DNA of 64,000 nucleotides from Sphingomonas_Q fennica_A (GCA_036946415.1 JAQIJD010000006.1:1-64000); one strand, 5' to 3'; positions 19,378 to 28,003 are shown, counted from the stretch's first letter. The notes: generated by a model not told the origin, from the sequence alone. Program-made: numbers and translations.

Positions 19378-19689
19378 TCAGTGGCGCGCGCGGCGGGCGG
19401 GGCGCTGCTCCTGCGTGGTCAGCCGCTGATCGAGGCCGTCGACGCGGCCGCCCAGCTGGTCGAGCCGCTGGCCGTTGGCCTGCGACTGGCCGGAGGCCGC
19501 CTGCGCTTCCGCCAGCGCCTGCTTGGCGGTGCGGTCGGTCTCCTGCAACCGCGTCTCGAGATTGCCGACCCGCTCGCTGACCGGGGCGATCTGCTCGCGC
19601 ACATAGGATTTGGTGGCGCAGCCGCCGAGCGCGACGGCCCCGGCGAGGACCGTCAGGGCGAGGGCGGATTTGGGGAGGGAAGCGTACAT
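19378..19689 (-). CDS. small coiled-coil lipoprotein
   Basis: A 103-aa lipoprotein with signal and lipobox (ALTVLAGAVALGGC), then a helix with heptad spacing (VREQIAPVSERVGNLETRLQ, ALAEAQAASGQSQANGQRLD) and a basic end (RPARRARH). It resembles Lpp-type or SPOR-free coiled-coil lipoproteins in layout, but has no C-terminal Lys for attachment to peptidoglycan. ATG 19689 is best spaced from GGA; ATG 19695 is an alternative. A strong terminator follows. The neighbour is an L,D-transpeptidase, the enzyme class that links Lpp to the wall, so a wall-related role is an appealing inference only. Confidence 0.8.
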   Translation of the reverse strand: MYASLPKSALALTVLAGAVALGGCATKSYVREQIAPVSERVGNLETRLQETDRTAKQALAEAQAASGQSQANGQRLDQLGGRVDGLDQRLTTQEQRPARRARH

Positions 19690-19837
19690 GGGCATCGTCC
19701 AATCGTTAGAGAACGGCAAGCAAACGGAAGCCGGGCGAAGGGACAACCCCCGATATGATCGACTGTGCATCGTCCTCGCCTGACTGCTTCTCATTTTACT
19801 TGGGTCCATTGCTGGTACCGGAACGATGAAGCGAAGA

Positions 19838-19863
19838 TGAACGGGGCTTTTAGGCTCCGTTCA
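19838..19863 (-). terminator. candidate terminator (minus strand)
   Basis: TGAACGG and CCGTTCA pair across a short imperfect stem with a TAAAA loop. On the minus strand a TCTTCGCTTC tract follows. It lies about 20 bp past the stop of the secreted protein gene at 19882. The pairing has one mismatch and the U tract is weak. Confidence 0.4.
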
Positions 19864-19881
19864 GCCAGACGCTGCGGCGGT

Positions 19882-20442
19882 TCAGCGCCGTCCCGCGCCG
19901 CCCGCGGCGAACGGGTCTTTCGGGATGCCGTTCTCGCGCGTCCCACGGGGCGGCGTCTTCAAGGTGCCGACGCATGTGCGCAATTCCCTGACGGCGGCGG
20001 CGCTGCCGTCGAGCGGCAGCCGCTCGACCGGCGTGTCGCCGCGATCCACCGCCAGCCGTTCGGAGCCGGCGAAGGCGGTGAGGAATCGCGGCTCGAAGCT
20101 GGTGACGAAGCCGCGCTTGCCGTCCGCTGCCAGGCCGATCGCGAAATGGCGGCGCCAGGTGGCGGTCGTCATCCGGAAGTCCAGCCGCACGCGCTCCTTC
20201 GCCCGGATCGACCAGTTGGCGTTGAGGATCGACAGGTGATTCGAGCCGTCCGCCTCCAGCCCCAAGAGCAGCGTCGTTTCCCCGGCGCGGGGATATTGGC
20301 GCGAGAGGAAGCAGCCGCGCCCGTCCTCGCTGGTGGCAAGCGTCCAGCCGCCTACGTCGCGCGGCTCGCTTGCGCCGCCGAGCGCCACGATCGCGAGGCC
20401 GCCGGCCGCTGCCGCCAGGGCCGGTCTGCGGCACTTGGCCAT
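19882..20442 (-). CDS. secreted protein of unknown function
   Basis: A 186-aa exported protein. ATG 20442 has AAGGA 7 nt upstream and leads into the hydrophobic segment ALAAAAGGLAIVALGGA; an in-frame ATG at 20463 is less well placed. The mature part is beta-rich (GGWTLATSEDGRGCFLSRQY, TTLLLGLEADGSNHLSILNA, RVRLDFRMTTATWRRHFAIG) and has two Cys. The layout vaguely recalls invasion-associated locus B proteins, but I do not claim that family. It is downstream of pntB on the same strand by about 80 bp. Confidence 0.7.
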   Translation of the reverse strand: MAKCRRPALAAAAGGLAIVALGGASEPRDVGGWTLATSEDGRGCFLSRQYPRAGETTLLLGLEADGSNHLSILNANWSIRAKERVRLDFRMTTATWRRHFAIGLAADGKRGFVTSFEPRFLTAFAGSERLAVDRGDTPVERLPLDGSAAAVRELRTCVGTLKTPPRGTRENGIPKDPFAAGGAGRR

Positions 20443-20522
20443 CTGTTCATCCTTGCCCGTCATCGATCGCCGGCCGATGCCACGGACGTGCGACAACCGC
20501 CAGTCGTCACGGGCGGCATGGC

Positions 20523-21983
20523 TCAGTGCGCCAGCGCCTTCACGATCTCCTCCACCATCTTCTTGGCATCGGCCAGCAGCATCATCGTATTGTCCCGGTA
20601 GAACAGTTCGTTGTCGACGCCGGCATAGCCGACCCCGCCCATCGACCGTTTGATGAACAGCACGGTGCCGGCCTTTTCCACGTCCAGCACGGGCATACCG
20701 TAGATGGGGGAGGAGCGGTCCGTCTTGGCGGCGGGGTTGGTGACGTCGTTGGCGCCGATCACGAAGGCGACGTCGGTGCGGGCGAAATCCGAATTGATGT
20801 CCTCCAGCTCGAACACCTCGTCGTAGGAGACGTTGGCCTCGGCCAGCAGCACGTTCATATGCCCCGGCATCCGCCCGGCGACCGGGTGGATGGCATATTT
20901 GACGCGCACCCCCTCCTTCTTCAGCAGGTCCGCCATCTCGCGCAGCGCATGCTGCGCCTGCGCCACCGCCATGCCGTAGCCGGGCACGATCACCACCTGT
21001 TCGGCCTGCCCCATCAGGAAGGCGGCATCCTCGGCCGATCCGCGCTTCCACGGCCGGTCGCTGGCCGCCGCGGCCGCCCCGCCGCCGTCCGTCGCGCCGA
21101 AGCCGCCGGCGATGACGGCCAGGAACTTCCGGTTCATCGCCTTGCACATGATGTAGGAGAGGATCGCTCCCGACGAGCCGACCAGCGCGCCCGTGACGAT
21201 CATCGCGCTGTTGTGGAGGGTGAAGCCCATCGCCGCCGCTGCCCAGCCCGAATAGCTGTTGAGCATCGAGACGACCACCGGCATGTCCGCCCCGCCGATC
21301 GGCACGATCAGCAGGAAGCCGATCGCGAACGACAGGATCAGGATAAGGCCGAACACCCACGGGCTCTGATCGCCGACGAAATAGCCGACGAGCAGCACGA
21401 TCGCCGCCAGCGTGCCGAGGTTGATCGCGTGGCGCATCGGCAGCAGGATCGGCTTGCCGCCCATGATCCCGGCGAGCTTCAGGAAGGCGATGACGCTGCC
21501 CGAAAAGGTGATCGCGCCGATCGCCGCGCCCAACGCCATCTCGACGCGGCTGACCGGCAGGATCGAGACGATCGACGGCCCCAGCACCGGCGTGATGCGC
21601 ACGGCGATGCCGAACGCCTCGGGCGCCAGATAGGCCGCCCCCGCCACCAGCACCGCGGCCAAACCGACCAGCGAGTGGAAGGCGGCGACGAGCTGCGGCA
21701 TCGCCGTCATCGCGATCCGCCGCGCCACGACGAGGCCGATCGCGCCCCCCAGGCCGATCGCCGCCGCGATCTCGCCCGCCGAGGCGAGGTCGAGCATGCC
21801 CGCCACCTCCGGCCGGTGGGTGACGAGCGTGGTGACGACGGCGATCGCCATCCCCGCCATGCCGAAGCGATTGCCGCGCCGGCTGGAGGCGGGGCTGGCG
21901 AGGCCGCGCAACGCGAGGATGAAGCAGATGCCGGCGACCAGATAGGCGAGCGCCGCGACGGCGGATTGGGAGCCGTGCGCCAT
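20523..21983 (-). CDS. pntB: NAD(P) transhydrogenase subunit beta
   Basis: A 486-aa membrane subunit of the proton-translocating transhydrogenase, which uses the proton gradient to reduce NADP+ with NADH. Many membrane helices occupy the first two thirds; the C-terminal NADP(H)-binding dIII domain contains VIVPGYGMAVAQAQHALREM and the conserved GANDVTNPAA. The gene follows pntAB after 3 bp. The split three-gene arrangement (pntAA, pntAB, pntB) is the alphaproteobacterial form. Confidence 0.97.
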   Translation of the reverse strand: MAHGSQSAVAALAYLVAGICFILALRGLASPASSRRGNRFGMAGMAIAVVTTLVTHRPEVAGMLDLASAGEIAAAIGLGGAIGLVVARRIAMTAMPQLVAAFHSLVGLAAVLVAGAAYLAPEAFGIAVRITPVLGPSIVSILPVSRVEMALGAAIGAITFSGSVIAFLKLAGIMGGKPILLPMRHAINLGTLAAIVLLVGYFVGDQSPWVFGLILILSFAIGFLLIVPIGGADMPVVVSMLNSYSGWAAAAMGFTLHNSAMIVTGALVGSSGAILSYIMCKAMNRKFLAVIAGGFGATDGGGAAAAASDRPWKRGSAEDAAFLMGQAEQVVIVPGYGMAVAQAQHALREMADLLKKEGVRVKYAIHPVAGRMPGHMNVLLAEANVSYDEVFELEDINSDFARTDVAFVIGANDVTNPAAKTDRSSPIYGMPVLDVEKAGTVLFIKRSMGGVGYAGVDNELFYRDNTMMLLADAKKMVEEIVKALAH

Positions 21984-21986
21984 TCC

Positions 21987-22268
21987 TCAGCGCTCCTTGC
22001 GGCGATACATGGCCAGCATCCGCGCCGTCACCGCGAAGCCGCCGAAGATGTTGATGCTGGCGAGCGTGATCGCGGCCAGCCCCAGCCAGCGCGCGGCGGC
22101 ATGGCCCGGGGCGGCGGCGGCGATCAGCGCGCCGACGATGATGACCGAGGAGATGGCGTTCGTCACCGCCATCAGCGGCGTATGGAGCGCGGGCGTGACC
22201 GACCAGACGACGTAATAGCCGACGAAGCAGGCGAGCGCGAAGATCGACAGGATCGAGACGAAGTCCAT
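21987..22268 (-). CDS. pntAB: NAD(P) transhydrogenase subunit alpha part 2 (membrane part)
   Basis: A 93-aa membrane protein with three helices (SILSIFALACFVGYYVVW, NAISSVIIVGALIAAAA, LASINIFGGFAVTARML). It corresponds to the membrane end of the E. coli PntA chain, encoded separately as in Rhodospirillum. It lies 5 bp after pntAA and 3 bp before pntB, so the three are one translational unit. Confidence 0.95.
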   Translation of the reverse strand: MDFVSILSIFALACFVGYYVVWSVTPALHTPLMAVTNAISSVIIVGALIAAAAPGHAAARWLGLAAITLASINIFGGFAVTARMLAMYRRKER

Positions 22269-22273
22269 GGGGC

Positions 22274-23431
22274 CTATTCCTGCAACCGCGGGTGGACGAT
22301 GCGGCCGCCTTGCGTCAGCCGGATGGCGTCGCCGATCTCGGCATCGGGCACCGGCCCGCCGGCCGCCCTGTCCCAGAAGGCGGCGAGGAAATTGTGGAGG
22401 TTGCGCGCGAACAGCGCCGAGGCGTCCGCCGCCAGCCGCCCGGCGACATTGCGGTGGCCGACGATCCGCACCCCGTGCCGCTCGACGACCTCGCCCGCGA
22501 CCGCGCCCTCGACGTTGCCGCCCTGCTCCACCGCCAGATCGACGATGACGCTGCCGGCCCGCATCGTCGCGATCTGCGCATCGCTGACGAGGCGCGGCGC
22601 CGGGCGGCCGGGGATGAGCGCGGTGGTGATGACGATGTCCTGCCTGGCGATATGCGCGGAGACGAGCGCGGCCTGCGCCGCGCGATACGCGTCCGACATC
22701 TCGGTCGCGTAGCCGCCGGCGCCTTCGCCCTCGATGCCCGGCTCGGCCTCGACGAACACCGCCTTCGCGCCGAGGCTTTCGATCTGCTCGCGCGTCGCCG
22801 ATCGCACGTCGGTGGCGGAGACCTGCGCGCCCAGCCGGCGGCCGGTGGCGATCGCCTGCAACCCCGCGACGCCCACGCCCATTACGAACAGTCGCGCGGC
22901 GGGGATGGTGCCCGCCGCGGTCATCATCATCGGGAAGGCGCGGTCATATTCGGCTGCCGCATCCAGCACCGCCTTATAGCCGGCGAGATTGGACTGGGAG
23001 GAGAGAATGTCCATCGACTGCGCGCGGGTGATGCGCGGCATCCAGTCCATCGCCATCGCGACGATGCCGCGTGCCGCATAGCCGGCGTTGCGCGCCGGAT
23101 CGGCGAAGGGGGAAAGCGCGCCGACCAGCCATGCGCCCGGCCGGACGCCGTCTAGCGTGGCGGGATCGGGCGGCTGCACCGCCAGCACGATGTCCGCCCC
23201 GGCGAGCAGCGCGTCGCGCGGCGCGATCCGTGCGCCGGCGGCGGCATAATCGGCATCGGTGATGCCCGCGGCGGTGCCGGCGCCCGGTTCCACCGCCAGC
23301 TCGGCCCCGAGCGCGATCAGCTTGCGCACCGTTTCCGGCGTGGCGGCGACACGTCGTTCGCCCTGGGCCTGTTCCTTCAGCACGCCGATGCGGTGGCCGG
23401 GCGCCGCTGCTGCCGCCGGTTCCTCCGTCAT
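22274..23431 (-). CDS. pntAA: NAD(P) transhydrogenase subunit alpha part 1 (NAD-binding)
   Basis: A 385-aa soluble dI domain that binds NAD(H). Alanine-dehydrogenase-like motifs are IGVLKEQAQGERRVAATPET at the start, SSQSNLAGYKAV, and the Rossmann segment RLFVMGVGVAGLQAIATGRR. The ATG at 23431 overlaps the stop of a 15-codon leader (ATGA at 23428-23431). The gene has little ribosome site of its own, so it probably depends on leader translation. Confidence 0.96.
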   Translation of the reverse strand: MTEEPAAAAAPGHRIGVLKEQAQGERRVAATPETVRKLIALGAELAVEPGAGTAAGITDADYAAAGARIAPRDALLAGADIVLAVQPPDPATLDGVRPGAWLVGALSPFADPARNAGYAARGIVAMAMDWMPRITRAQSMDILSSQSNLAGYKAVLDAAAEYDRAFPMMMTAAGTIPAARLFVMGVGVAGLQAIATGRRLGAQVSATDVRSATREQIESLGAKAVFVEAEPGIEGEGAGGYATEMSDAYRAAQAALVSAHIARQDIVITTALIPGRPAPRLVSDAQIATMRAGSVIVDLAVEQGGNVEGAVAGEVVERHGVRIVGHRNVAGRLAADASALFARNLHNFLAAFWDRAAGGPVPDAEIGDAIRLTQGGRIVHPRLQE

Positions 23432-23475
23432 CTCCGGCTACCGCCGGCATCGCCCGCGGCGTGCCCTGCCGTCAT
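23428..23475 (-). CDS. 15-codon leader peptide upstream of pntAA
   Basis: A very short frame (MTAGHAAGDAGGSRR) starts at ATG 23475 with an unusually strong ribosome site, GGAGGGAGG, ending 6 nt before the ATG. It ends in a TGA that overlaps the pntAA ATG. The composition has no obvious run of one regulatory amino acid. It could deliver ribosomes to pntAA by termination-reinitiation. It may be a true leader or merely a translation-coupling device. Confidence 0.5.
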   Translation of the reverse strand: MTAGHAAGDAGGSRR

Positions 23476-23628
23476 GGCAATCCTCCCTCCTGCCGGCGCC
23501 TCGAACGGGTCGCCTTCCCCGGCACATTCGATACTGCGCGCCGTCCCGTCAAGCGCGCCGATTGCGTTAGCGCCTTGGCAAGAGATCGGGATCAATATCG
23601 CCGATGAAGAAAAGGGGAGGGGGAAGCG

Positions 23629-23820
23629 ATGCGGATGACGGCAATCGGCCCGGGCGACGGCCTGCCGCCAGTGGAGCAGGCCGCGTATATGCGTGTGGCG
23701 ATGGGCCCGGCGGCCGGGGGCGAGGCGATGCGCCGCTTCAACGAAGCGTGCCTCGGCAACGACATCGCGCTCACCAGCTATTGGATGGAGGTGGTCTCCG
23801 AGCTCGCCGCGATCGGTTGA
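23629..23820 (+). CDS. small conserved-looking protein of unknown function
   Basis: A 63-aa soluble protein. ATG 23629 has the strong purine-rich GGGGAGGGGGAAG just upstream; ATG 23635 is an alternative. The sequence (PPVEQAAYMRVAMGP, RRFNEACLGNDIALTSYWME) has helical character and no export signal. Its last 43 bp overlap the end of rarD on the opposite strand. I do not recognise the family. Confidence 0.6.
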   Translation: MRMTAIGPGDGLPPVEQAAYMRVAMGPAAGGEAMRRFNEACLGNDIALTSYWMEVVSELAAIG

Positions 23821-24707
23821 AGGCGCCGGGCGGCCCTCGCGCTGCGGATGCCGTCGACCGCGTAGAGCAGGCAGCCGGACCAGATCAGCGCGAACGTCAG
23901 GCCGTGGATCGGCCGCAACGGTTCCCCGAACAGCAGCACCGCCTGGGCGAATTGCAGCGTCGGCGCGATATATTGGAGCAGGCCCATCGTCGCATAGCGC
24001 AGCCGGCGGGCGGCCGCGGCGAACATCAGCAGCGGCGCCGCCGTTACCGCCCCGGCGAGGACGAGAAGCGCGTCGAGCCCCGTCTCGCGGCCCCAGGCGC
24101 CCTCGCCATGCGCGCCGGCCCAGAGGATCACGGCGAGCGCCGCCGGCCCCAGCAGCAGCGTCTCGACCGTCAGGCCGCCCAGCGCATCGATCGCCGCCAC
24201 CTTGCGGACGAGGCCGTAAACGCCGAAGCTCAGCGCCAGCGCGATCGAAATCCAGAGCGCCCCGCCGCCCGACAGCGCCAACGCCGCCACGCCCGCCGCA
24301 GCGATCGCGATCGCCAGCTTCTGCACGCGCGTTACACGTTCCCCCAGTATCGCGACGCCGAGGGCGACGTTCACCAGCGGATTGATGAAATAGCCGAGGC
24401 TCGCCTCCAGGACATGGGCATGTTGCACCGCCCAGATGTAGATCAGCCAATTGGCCGCGATCAACGCGGCGCTGGCCGCAAGCAGAGCCAGCGTCCGCCC
24501 CCGCGCCGCCGCCCGTATCGCCGCGGCCCGCCGCAGCACGACGACGACCACCACGAGCAGCAGCAGCGACCAGACGACGCGATGGGCCAGCACCTGCGCC
24601 GCCGGCACTGTGCCGAGCAGCTTCAGATACAGCGGCAACAGTCCCCACAGGGCATAAGCGCCGACGCCGAGGATGACGCCGGTGCGGACGGAAGAAGCGG
24701 ATGGCAT
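23778..24707 (-). CDS. rarD: EamA-family transporter RarD
   Basis: A 309-aa protein with about ten membrane segments and the RarD start GVILGVGAYALWGLLPLYLK, followed by LAHRVVWSLLLLVV and NWLIYIWAVQHAHVLEASLG. This matches the RarD branch of the drug/metabolite transporter superfamily; the transported compound is unknown. ATG 24707 was chosen because upstream sequence is tRNA and spacer. Its 3' end overlaps the convergent small gene by 43 bp. Confidence 0.9.
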   Translation of the reverse strand: MPSASSVRTGVILGVGAYALWGLLPLYLKLLGTVPAAQVLAHRVVWSLLLLVVVVVVLRRAAAIRAAARGRTLALLAASAALIAANWLIYIWAVQHAHVLEASLGYFINPLVNVALGVAILGERVTRVQKLAIAIAAAGVAALALSGGGALWISIALALSFGVYGLVRKVAAIDALGGLTVETLLLGPAALAVILWAGAHGEGAWGRETGLDALLVLAGAVTAAPLLMFAAAARRLRYATMGLLQYIAPTLQFAQAVLLFGEPLRPIHGLTFALIWSGCLLYAVDGIRSARAARRLQPIAASSETTSIQ

Positions 24708-24772
24708 GGCCGTCCTGTCGCGGAGACGGCGGGACAAGGCAATCGCAGTCTGCTGCGGGCCGCGCGCGCATC

Positions 24773-24865
24773 TGGCGGAGACGGAGGGATTCGAACCCTC
24801 GGTAGGAGTAATCCCCCTACGGCGGTTTAGCAAACCGCTGGTTTCAGCCACTCACCCACGTCTCC
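24773..24865 (-). tRNA. tRNA-Ser(GCU)
   Basis: The minus strand folds as a class II tRNA. The acceptor stem is GGAGACG/CGTCTCC, the anticodon stem-loop is GGTTTGCTAAACC with anticodon GCU at 24829-24831, a long variable arm (CGTAGGGGGATTACTCCTACC) is present, and the T loop is GTTCGAATC. The discriminator is G at 24776 and CCA is encoded at 24773-24775. The long arm and anticodon give Ser for AGC/AGU codons. Confidence 0.97.
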
Positions 24866-25037
24866 AGCGCGCGGCGGATGCGGCTATAGCGGGCGGGGCG
24901 GCGGCAGGCAACCGATCGTGCGAGGGGTCCGTTCAGGCCGAAGACAGCGGCGGGTCTGTCTTGGAGGGATGGCCGGCCAGCATGGCGCGGCGGGCGATCG
25001 GCGGGTAGGACGGCCCCTGGCAAGTGGAGCGATGGCG

Positions 25038-25778
25038 ATGACGAGGCGGATGGCATGGGGCGCGCGGGCGGCGGCGTTCGGCGCGACGGCGGCACTGGTG
25101 GCGGCGCCCGTGGCGGCGCAGGTCTCGACCATCGATCCGAACGAGGCCGGCCGGCTCGCGGCGCAGGGCCGAACCGTCGTGCCTGCCGAGCCGCAGACCG
25201 CGGCCCCTGCCGAGACATGGGAGACGCCGTCCGCCGCGCCGGCGGCGCCCGCCCCGGTTCCGGCGCCGGCCACCGCCGCGCCCGGCCCGGAGCAGGCGAC
25301 CTATCAGGACAACGACATCTTCGGTGCGGCCGAAGGCGTGTTCGGCAAGGGGGCGGAGGGCCTTGCCCGGATGATCGAGAAGATCATCGGTGAACATGGC
25401 CGGCCCAACGCCTATATCACCGGGCGCGAGGCGGGGGGCGCCTTCGCGGTCGGCATCCGCTACGGCTCGGGTACGCTCTATCACAAGGTGGAGGGGGAGC
25501 GGCCGGTCTACTGGACGGGGCCGTCGCTGGGTTTCGACGTCGGCGCGAACGGCGCCAAGACGTTCGTGCTCGTCTATAACCTCTACGACAGCCAGGATCT
25601 GTTCCATCGCTTCCCGGCGGGCGAGGGCAACGCCTATGTGATCGGCGGCCTCACCGCCAGCTATCTGCGGCGCGGGGACGTGGTGCTGATCCCGATCCGG
25701 CTGGGCGTGGGCTGGCGGCTGGGCGTCAACGTCGGCTACATGAACTTCACCGAGAAGGCGCGCTGGCTGCCGTTCTAG
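25038..25778 (+). CDS. eipA: DUF1134 protein, EipA-like envelope protein
   Basis: A 246-aa periplasmic protein. ATG 25038 has GGAG with 8-nt spacing (ATG 25032 is too close) and opens a signal peptide ending in AAPVAAQ. A Pro/Ala-rich linker to about residue 90 precedes the DUF1134 domain: FGAAEGVFGKGAEGLARMIE, GAFAVGIRYGSGTLYHK and VYNLYDSQDLFHRFPAGEG. In Brucella the family member EipA is known for envelope integrity; the same role here is inferred. Confidence 0.88.
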   Translation: MTRRMAWGARAAAFGATAALVAAPVAAQVSTIDPNEAGRLAAQGRTVVPAEPQTAAPAETWETPSAAPAAPAPVPAPATAAPGPEQATYQDNDIFGAAEGVFGKGAEGLARMIEKIIGEHGRPNAYITGREAGGAFAVGIRYGSGTLYHKVEGERPVYWTGPSLGFDVGANGAKTFVLVYNLYDSQDLFHRFPAGEGNAYVIGGLTASYLRRGDVVLIPIRLGVGWRLGVNVGYMNFTEKARWLPF

Positions 25779-25800
25779 GAACGGTTGGCCGACGGCTGCG

Positions 25801-26568
25801 TCAACCGGCCAAACCGATCAGCGCCACCTGCCGGCCGTAGCCCGGTTCGCCGCGGTGGGTGGCGCGGCGGTAGCTGAAGAAGCGCCGCTCGTCGGCATAG
25901 GTGTCGAGCCCCAGCGCCTCGATCCGGCCGAGGCCGGCCGCCGCGAGCCGTTGGGCGACATAGGCTTCGATGTCGAACTGGTGGTGGCCGGGGCGGCGGC
26001 CGTCGGCGAAGAAGCGTTCGTTGGCGGGGTCGGCGGCGGCGAAGCGGGCGAGGAAGGCGTCGTCCACCTCGTAGGAAGCGCGGCCGATGCACGGGCCGAT
26101 CGCCGCGACGATCCGCCCGCGCGCCGCCCCCAGCCGCTCCATCGCCGCGACGGCGGCGTCGGTCACGCCGGCCAACGCCCCCTTCCACCCGGCATGTGCC
26201 GCGCCGACGACGCCCGCCGTGGCGTCCGCCAGCAATACGGGCACGCAATCGGCGGCCAGCGCCCCCAGCAGCAACCCCGGCCGATCGGTGACGAGCGCGT
26301 CGGCGCGGGGGCGGGCGTCGTCCGCGAAGGGCGCCGCGATCGTGACGGCCTCGGCCGAGTGGACCTGGTGGAGCGTGACGAGGGCGGCGCCCGGCAGCAC
26401 GGATGCGGCGGCGCGGCGGCGGTTCTCGGCGACCGCGGCGGGATCGTCGTCGGAACCGAGGCCGACGTTCAGGCCGGCGTGGATACCGGTCGAAACGCCG
26501 CCCTCGCGGCCGAGGAAGCCGTGCGGAAGATCGCCGAGCGCGGCGGCGCGGATGGGGGCGGGGAGCAT
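25801..26568 (-). CDS. pgeF: peptidoglycan editing factor PgeF (laccase-domain)
   Basis: A 255-aa cytosolic protein of the DUF152/YfiH group. Key segments are LHQVHSAEAVTI, GALAADCVPVLLAD, GAAHAGWKGALAGV and AAIGPCIGRASYEVDD; the His and Cys residues of the metal site (VHS, DCVP, AHAGWKG) are intact. The family was once called multicopper polyphenol oxidase and is now linked to removing wrong amino acids from peptidoglycan precursors. ATG 26568 is used; its ribosome site is weak. Confidence 0.92.
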   Translation of the reverse strand: MLPAPIRAAALGDLPHGFLGREGGVSTGIHAGLNVGLGSDDDPAAVAENRRRAAASVLPGAALVTLHQVHSAEAVTIAAPFADDARPRADALVTDRPGLLLGALAADCVPVLLADATAGVVGAAHAGWKGALAGVTDAAVAAMERLGAARGRIVAAIGPCIGRASYEVDDAFLARFAAADPANERFFADGRRPGHHQFDIEAYVAQRLAAAGLGRIEALGLDTYADERRFFSYRRATHRGEPGYGRQVALIGLAG

Positions 26569-26963
26569 CGTCGGAGGCTTAGGGGCTAACGACGCCCGGC
26601 GGAAGCGGCGATGCCGAACCCGGCATGGTGGTATCTCGCGGGCGGGTTGCCGCCGTCGATCGGATCGGCACGGGCGCCGGCGAGCGAGAGCCCGATCACC
26701 GGCGGTCGCGCGCGGCGCGCCTCTGCGGGACGGATGAGGCGTGCCTTTGACGCGGTTCGGGGAGTGGGTTCGGGATCGTGATCCACGGCCCCGACGGATG
26801 CCAGCGTGAAACTGTCGTGTCACAGGCAGGCGATCCTGCCGGACGCCAAGGGTATGAACCGGATTGCGATCTGCCGCGGCGCTGATCGTTCGTGCCGGAT
26901 ACCCCAATCGGCGGTGCAACGCGCCGCCCTTCGATCCGCCCCGCCGCAGCGGGGCAGCGGTCC
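26569..26963. other. intergenic region without clear gene
   Basis: About 395 bp lie between the pgeF start and the FKBP gene stop, both on the minus strand. A 7-bp GC hairpin with a 4-nt loop at 26938-26955 sits 9 bp past the FKBP stop and may help termination, although no U tract follows. The rest should contain the pgeF promoter. Open frames here look like composition artefacts. Confidence 0.45.
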
Positions 26964-27521
26964 TCACATCGGCGGGGCGGCGCCCATCGCGCCCATCCCG
27001 GCCGGCATCGCCTGGAAGGCATGGAGGGTGATGTCGAACACGATCACCGCATTGGGCGGGATCGGGCCGGCGCCCTGCGCGCCATAGCCGAGCTGCGGCG
27101 GCAGCCAGACGCGATATTTGGCGTCGCGCGACATCAGTTGCAGCGCCTCGGAGAAGCCGGGCACCACGCCGGAGACCTGAAGCGGCACCGGGCCGCCGTT
27201 GCGGGCGCTGGCGTCGAACACCTCGCCGCTGGTCAGCCGCCCCTCGTAATCGATGAGCGCGATGTCCTGCGGGCCGGGGTGGGGCCCGGTGCCGGCCTTC
27301 AGCACCTCATATTGCAGGCCCGAGGGCGTGGTGACGACGCCCTTGCGCTTGCCGTTCTCGGCCAGGAACGCCTCGGGCGGCTGCGCGGCCGCCACCTGGG
27401 CGCGCGTGCTGGTCCATGACCAGACGACCGCGACCGCCAGGGCGATGGCGATGCCCACCCACAGCGTCGTCAACACGCCCGGCTTGATCGGGCGCAGCGG
27501 AACAGCGGTGATTTCGGACAT
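26964..27521 (-). CDS. membrane-anchored FKBP-type peptidyl-prolyl isomerase
   Basis: A 185-aa protein with an N-terminal membrane helix (LTTLWVGIAIALAVAVVWSW) and a C-terminal FKBP domain: TPSGLQYEVLKAGTGPHP, ALIDYEGRLTSGEVFDAS, VVPGFSEALQLM, PPQLGYGAQGAGPIPPNAVI, FDITLHAF. The binding-pocket residues of the fold are present. It is likely a periplasmic folding catalyst tethered to the inner membrane. rpsU follows upstream by 45 bp on the same strand, and the two may share a transcript. Confidence 0.93.
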   Translation of the reverse strand: MSEITAVPLRPIKPGVLTTLWVGIAIALAVAVVWSWTSTRAQVAAAQPPEAFLAENGKRKGVVTTPSGLQYEVLKAGTGPHPGPQDIALIDYEGRLTSGEVFDASARNGGPVPLQVSGVVPGFSEALQLMSRDAKYRVWLPPQLGYGAQGAGPIPPNAVIVFDITLHAFQAMPAGMGAMGAAPPM

Positions 27522-27566
27522 CGTCAGCAGGCCCCCGGCGAAACGGCAGTCGGAACGCGCGGCGGC

Positions 27567-27773
27567 TTACCGGGCGCCGTCGCGCTCGGCGCGCTTGCGC
27601 TCCAGCTTGCGGGCGCGACGGACGGCAGCGGCCCGCTCCCGCGCGCGCTTCTCGGAGGGCTTCTCGTAATGACGGCGCAGCTTCATTTCGCGATAGACGC
27701 CTTCACGCTGCAGCTTCTTCTTCAGGGCCCGCAGCGCCTGGTCGACGTTGTTGTCGCGAACGATAATCTGCAT
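27567..27773 (-). CDS. rpsU: 30S ribosomal protein S21
   Basis: A 68-aa basic protein starting MQIIVRDNNVDQALRALKKK and continuing YREMKLRRHYEKPSEKRARE, the S21 signature. It binds 16S rRNA near the anti-Shine-Dalgarno end. ATG 27773 has GGAG about 11 nt upstream. Length is typical of alphaproteobacteria. Confidence 0.97.
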   Translation of the reverse strand: MQIIVRDNNVDQALRALKKKLQREGVYREMKLRRHYEKPSEKRARERAAAVRRARKLERKRAERDGAR

Positions 27774-28003
27774 AAGTAAAAGACGCTCCGTTGCCTTCGG
27801 CGGGGGAGCGAGCGGCCGCGGCGGACGATCCGCCCCGTGCCCTTCGCGCACCCGAATGAATGGTCGCCGGGGAGAGCCCTCCCTGACGCGAAGCGGCGCC
27901 GATAGCAGGGATGCCGCCGCCCGACAAGCCGGCGACTCGGGGCGGCGGCCGGTCGCCCCCAAGCGGTTTGCCAGCCCCGTCCCCGGCGGCTATCGCCGGC
28001 ACC

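Noticed and set aside
25801..26568. Multicopper laccase
   Set aside because: The name is historical for this family; the sequence has the PgeF/DUF152 motifs and none of the multicopper oxidase copper sites.
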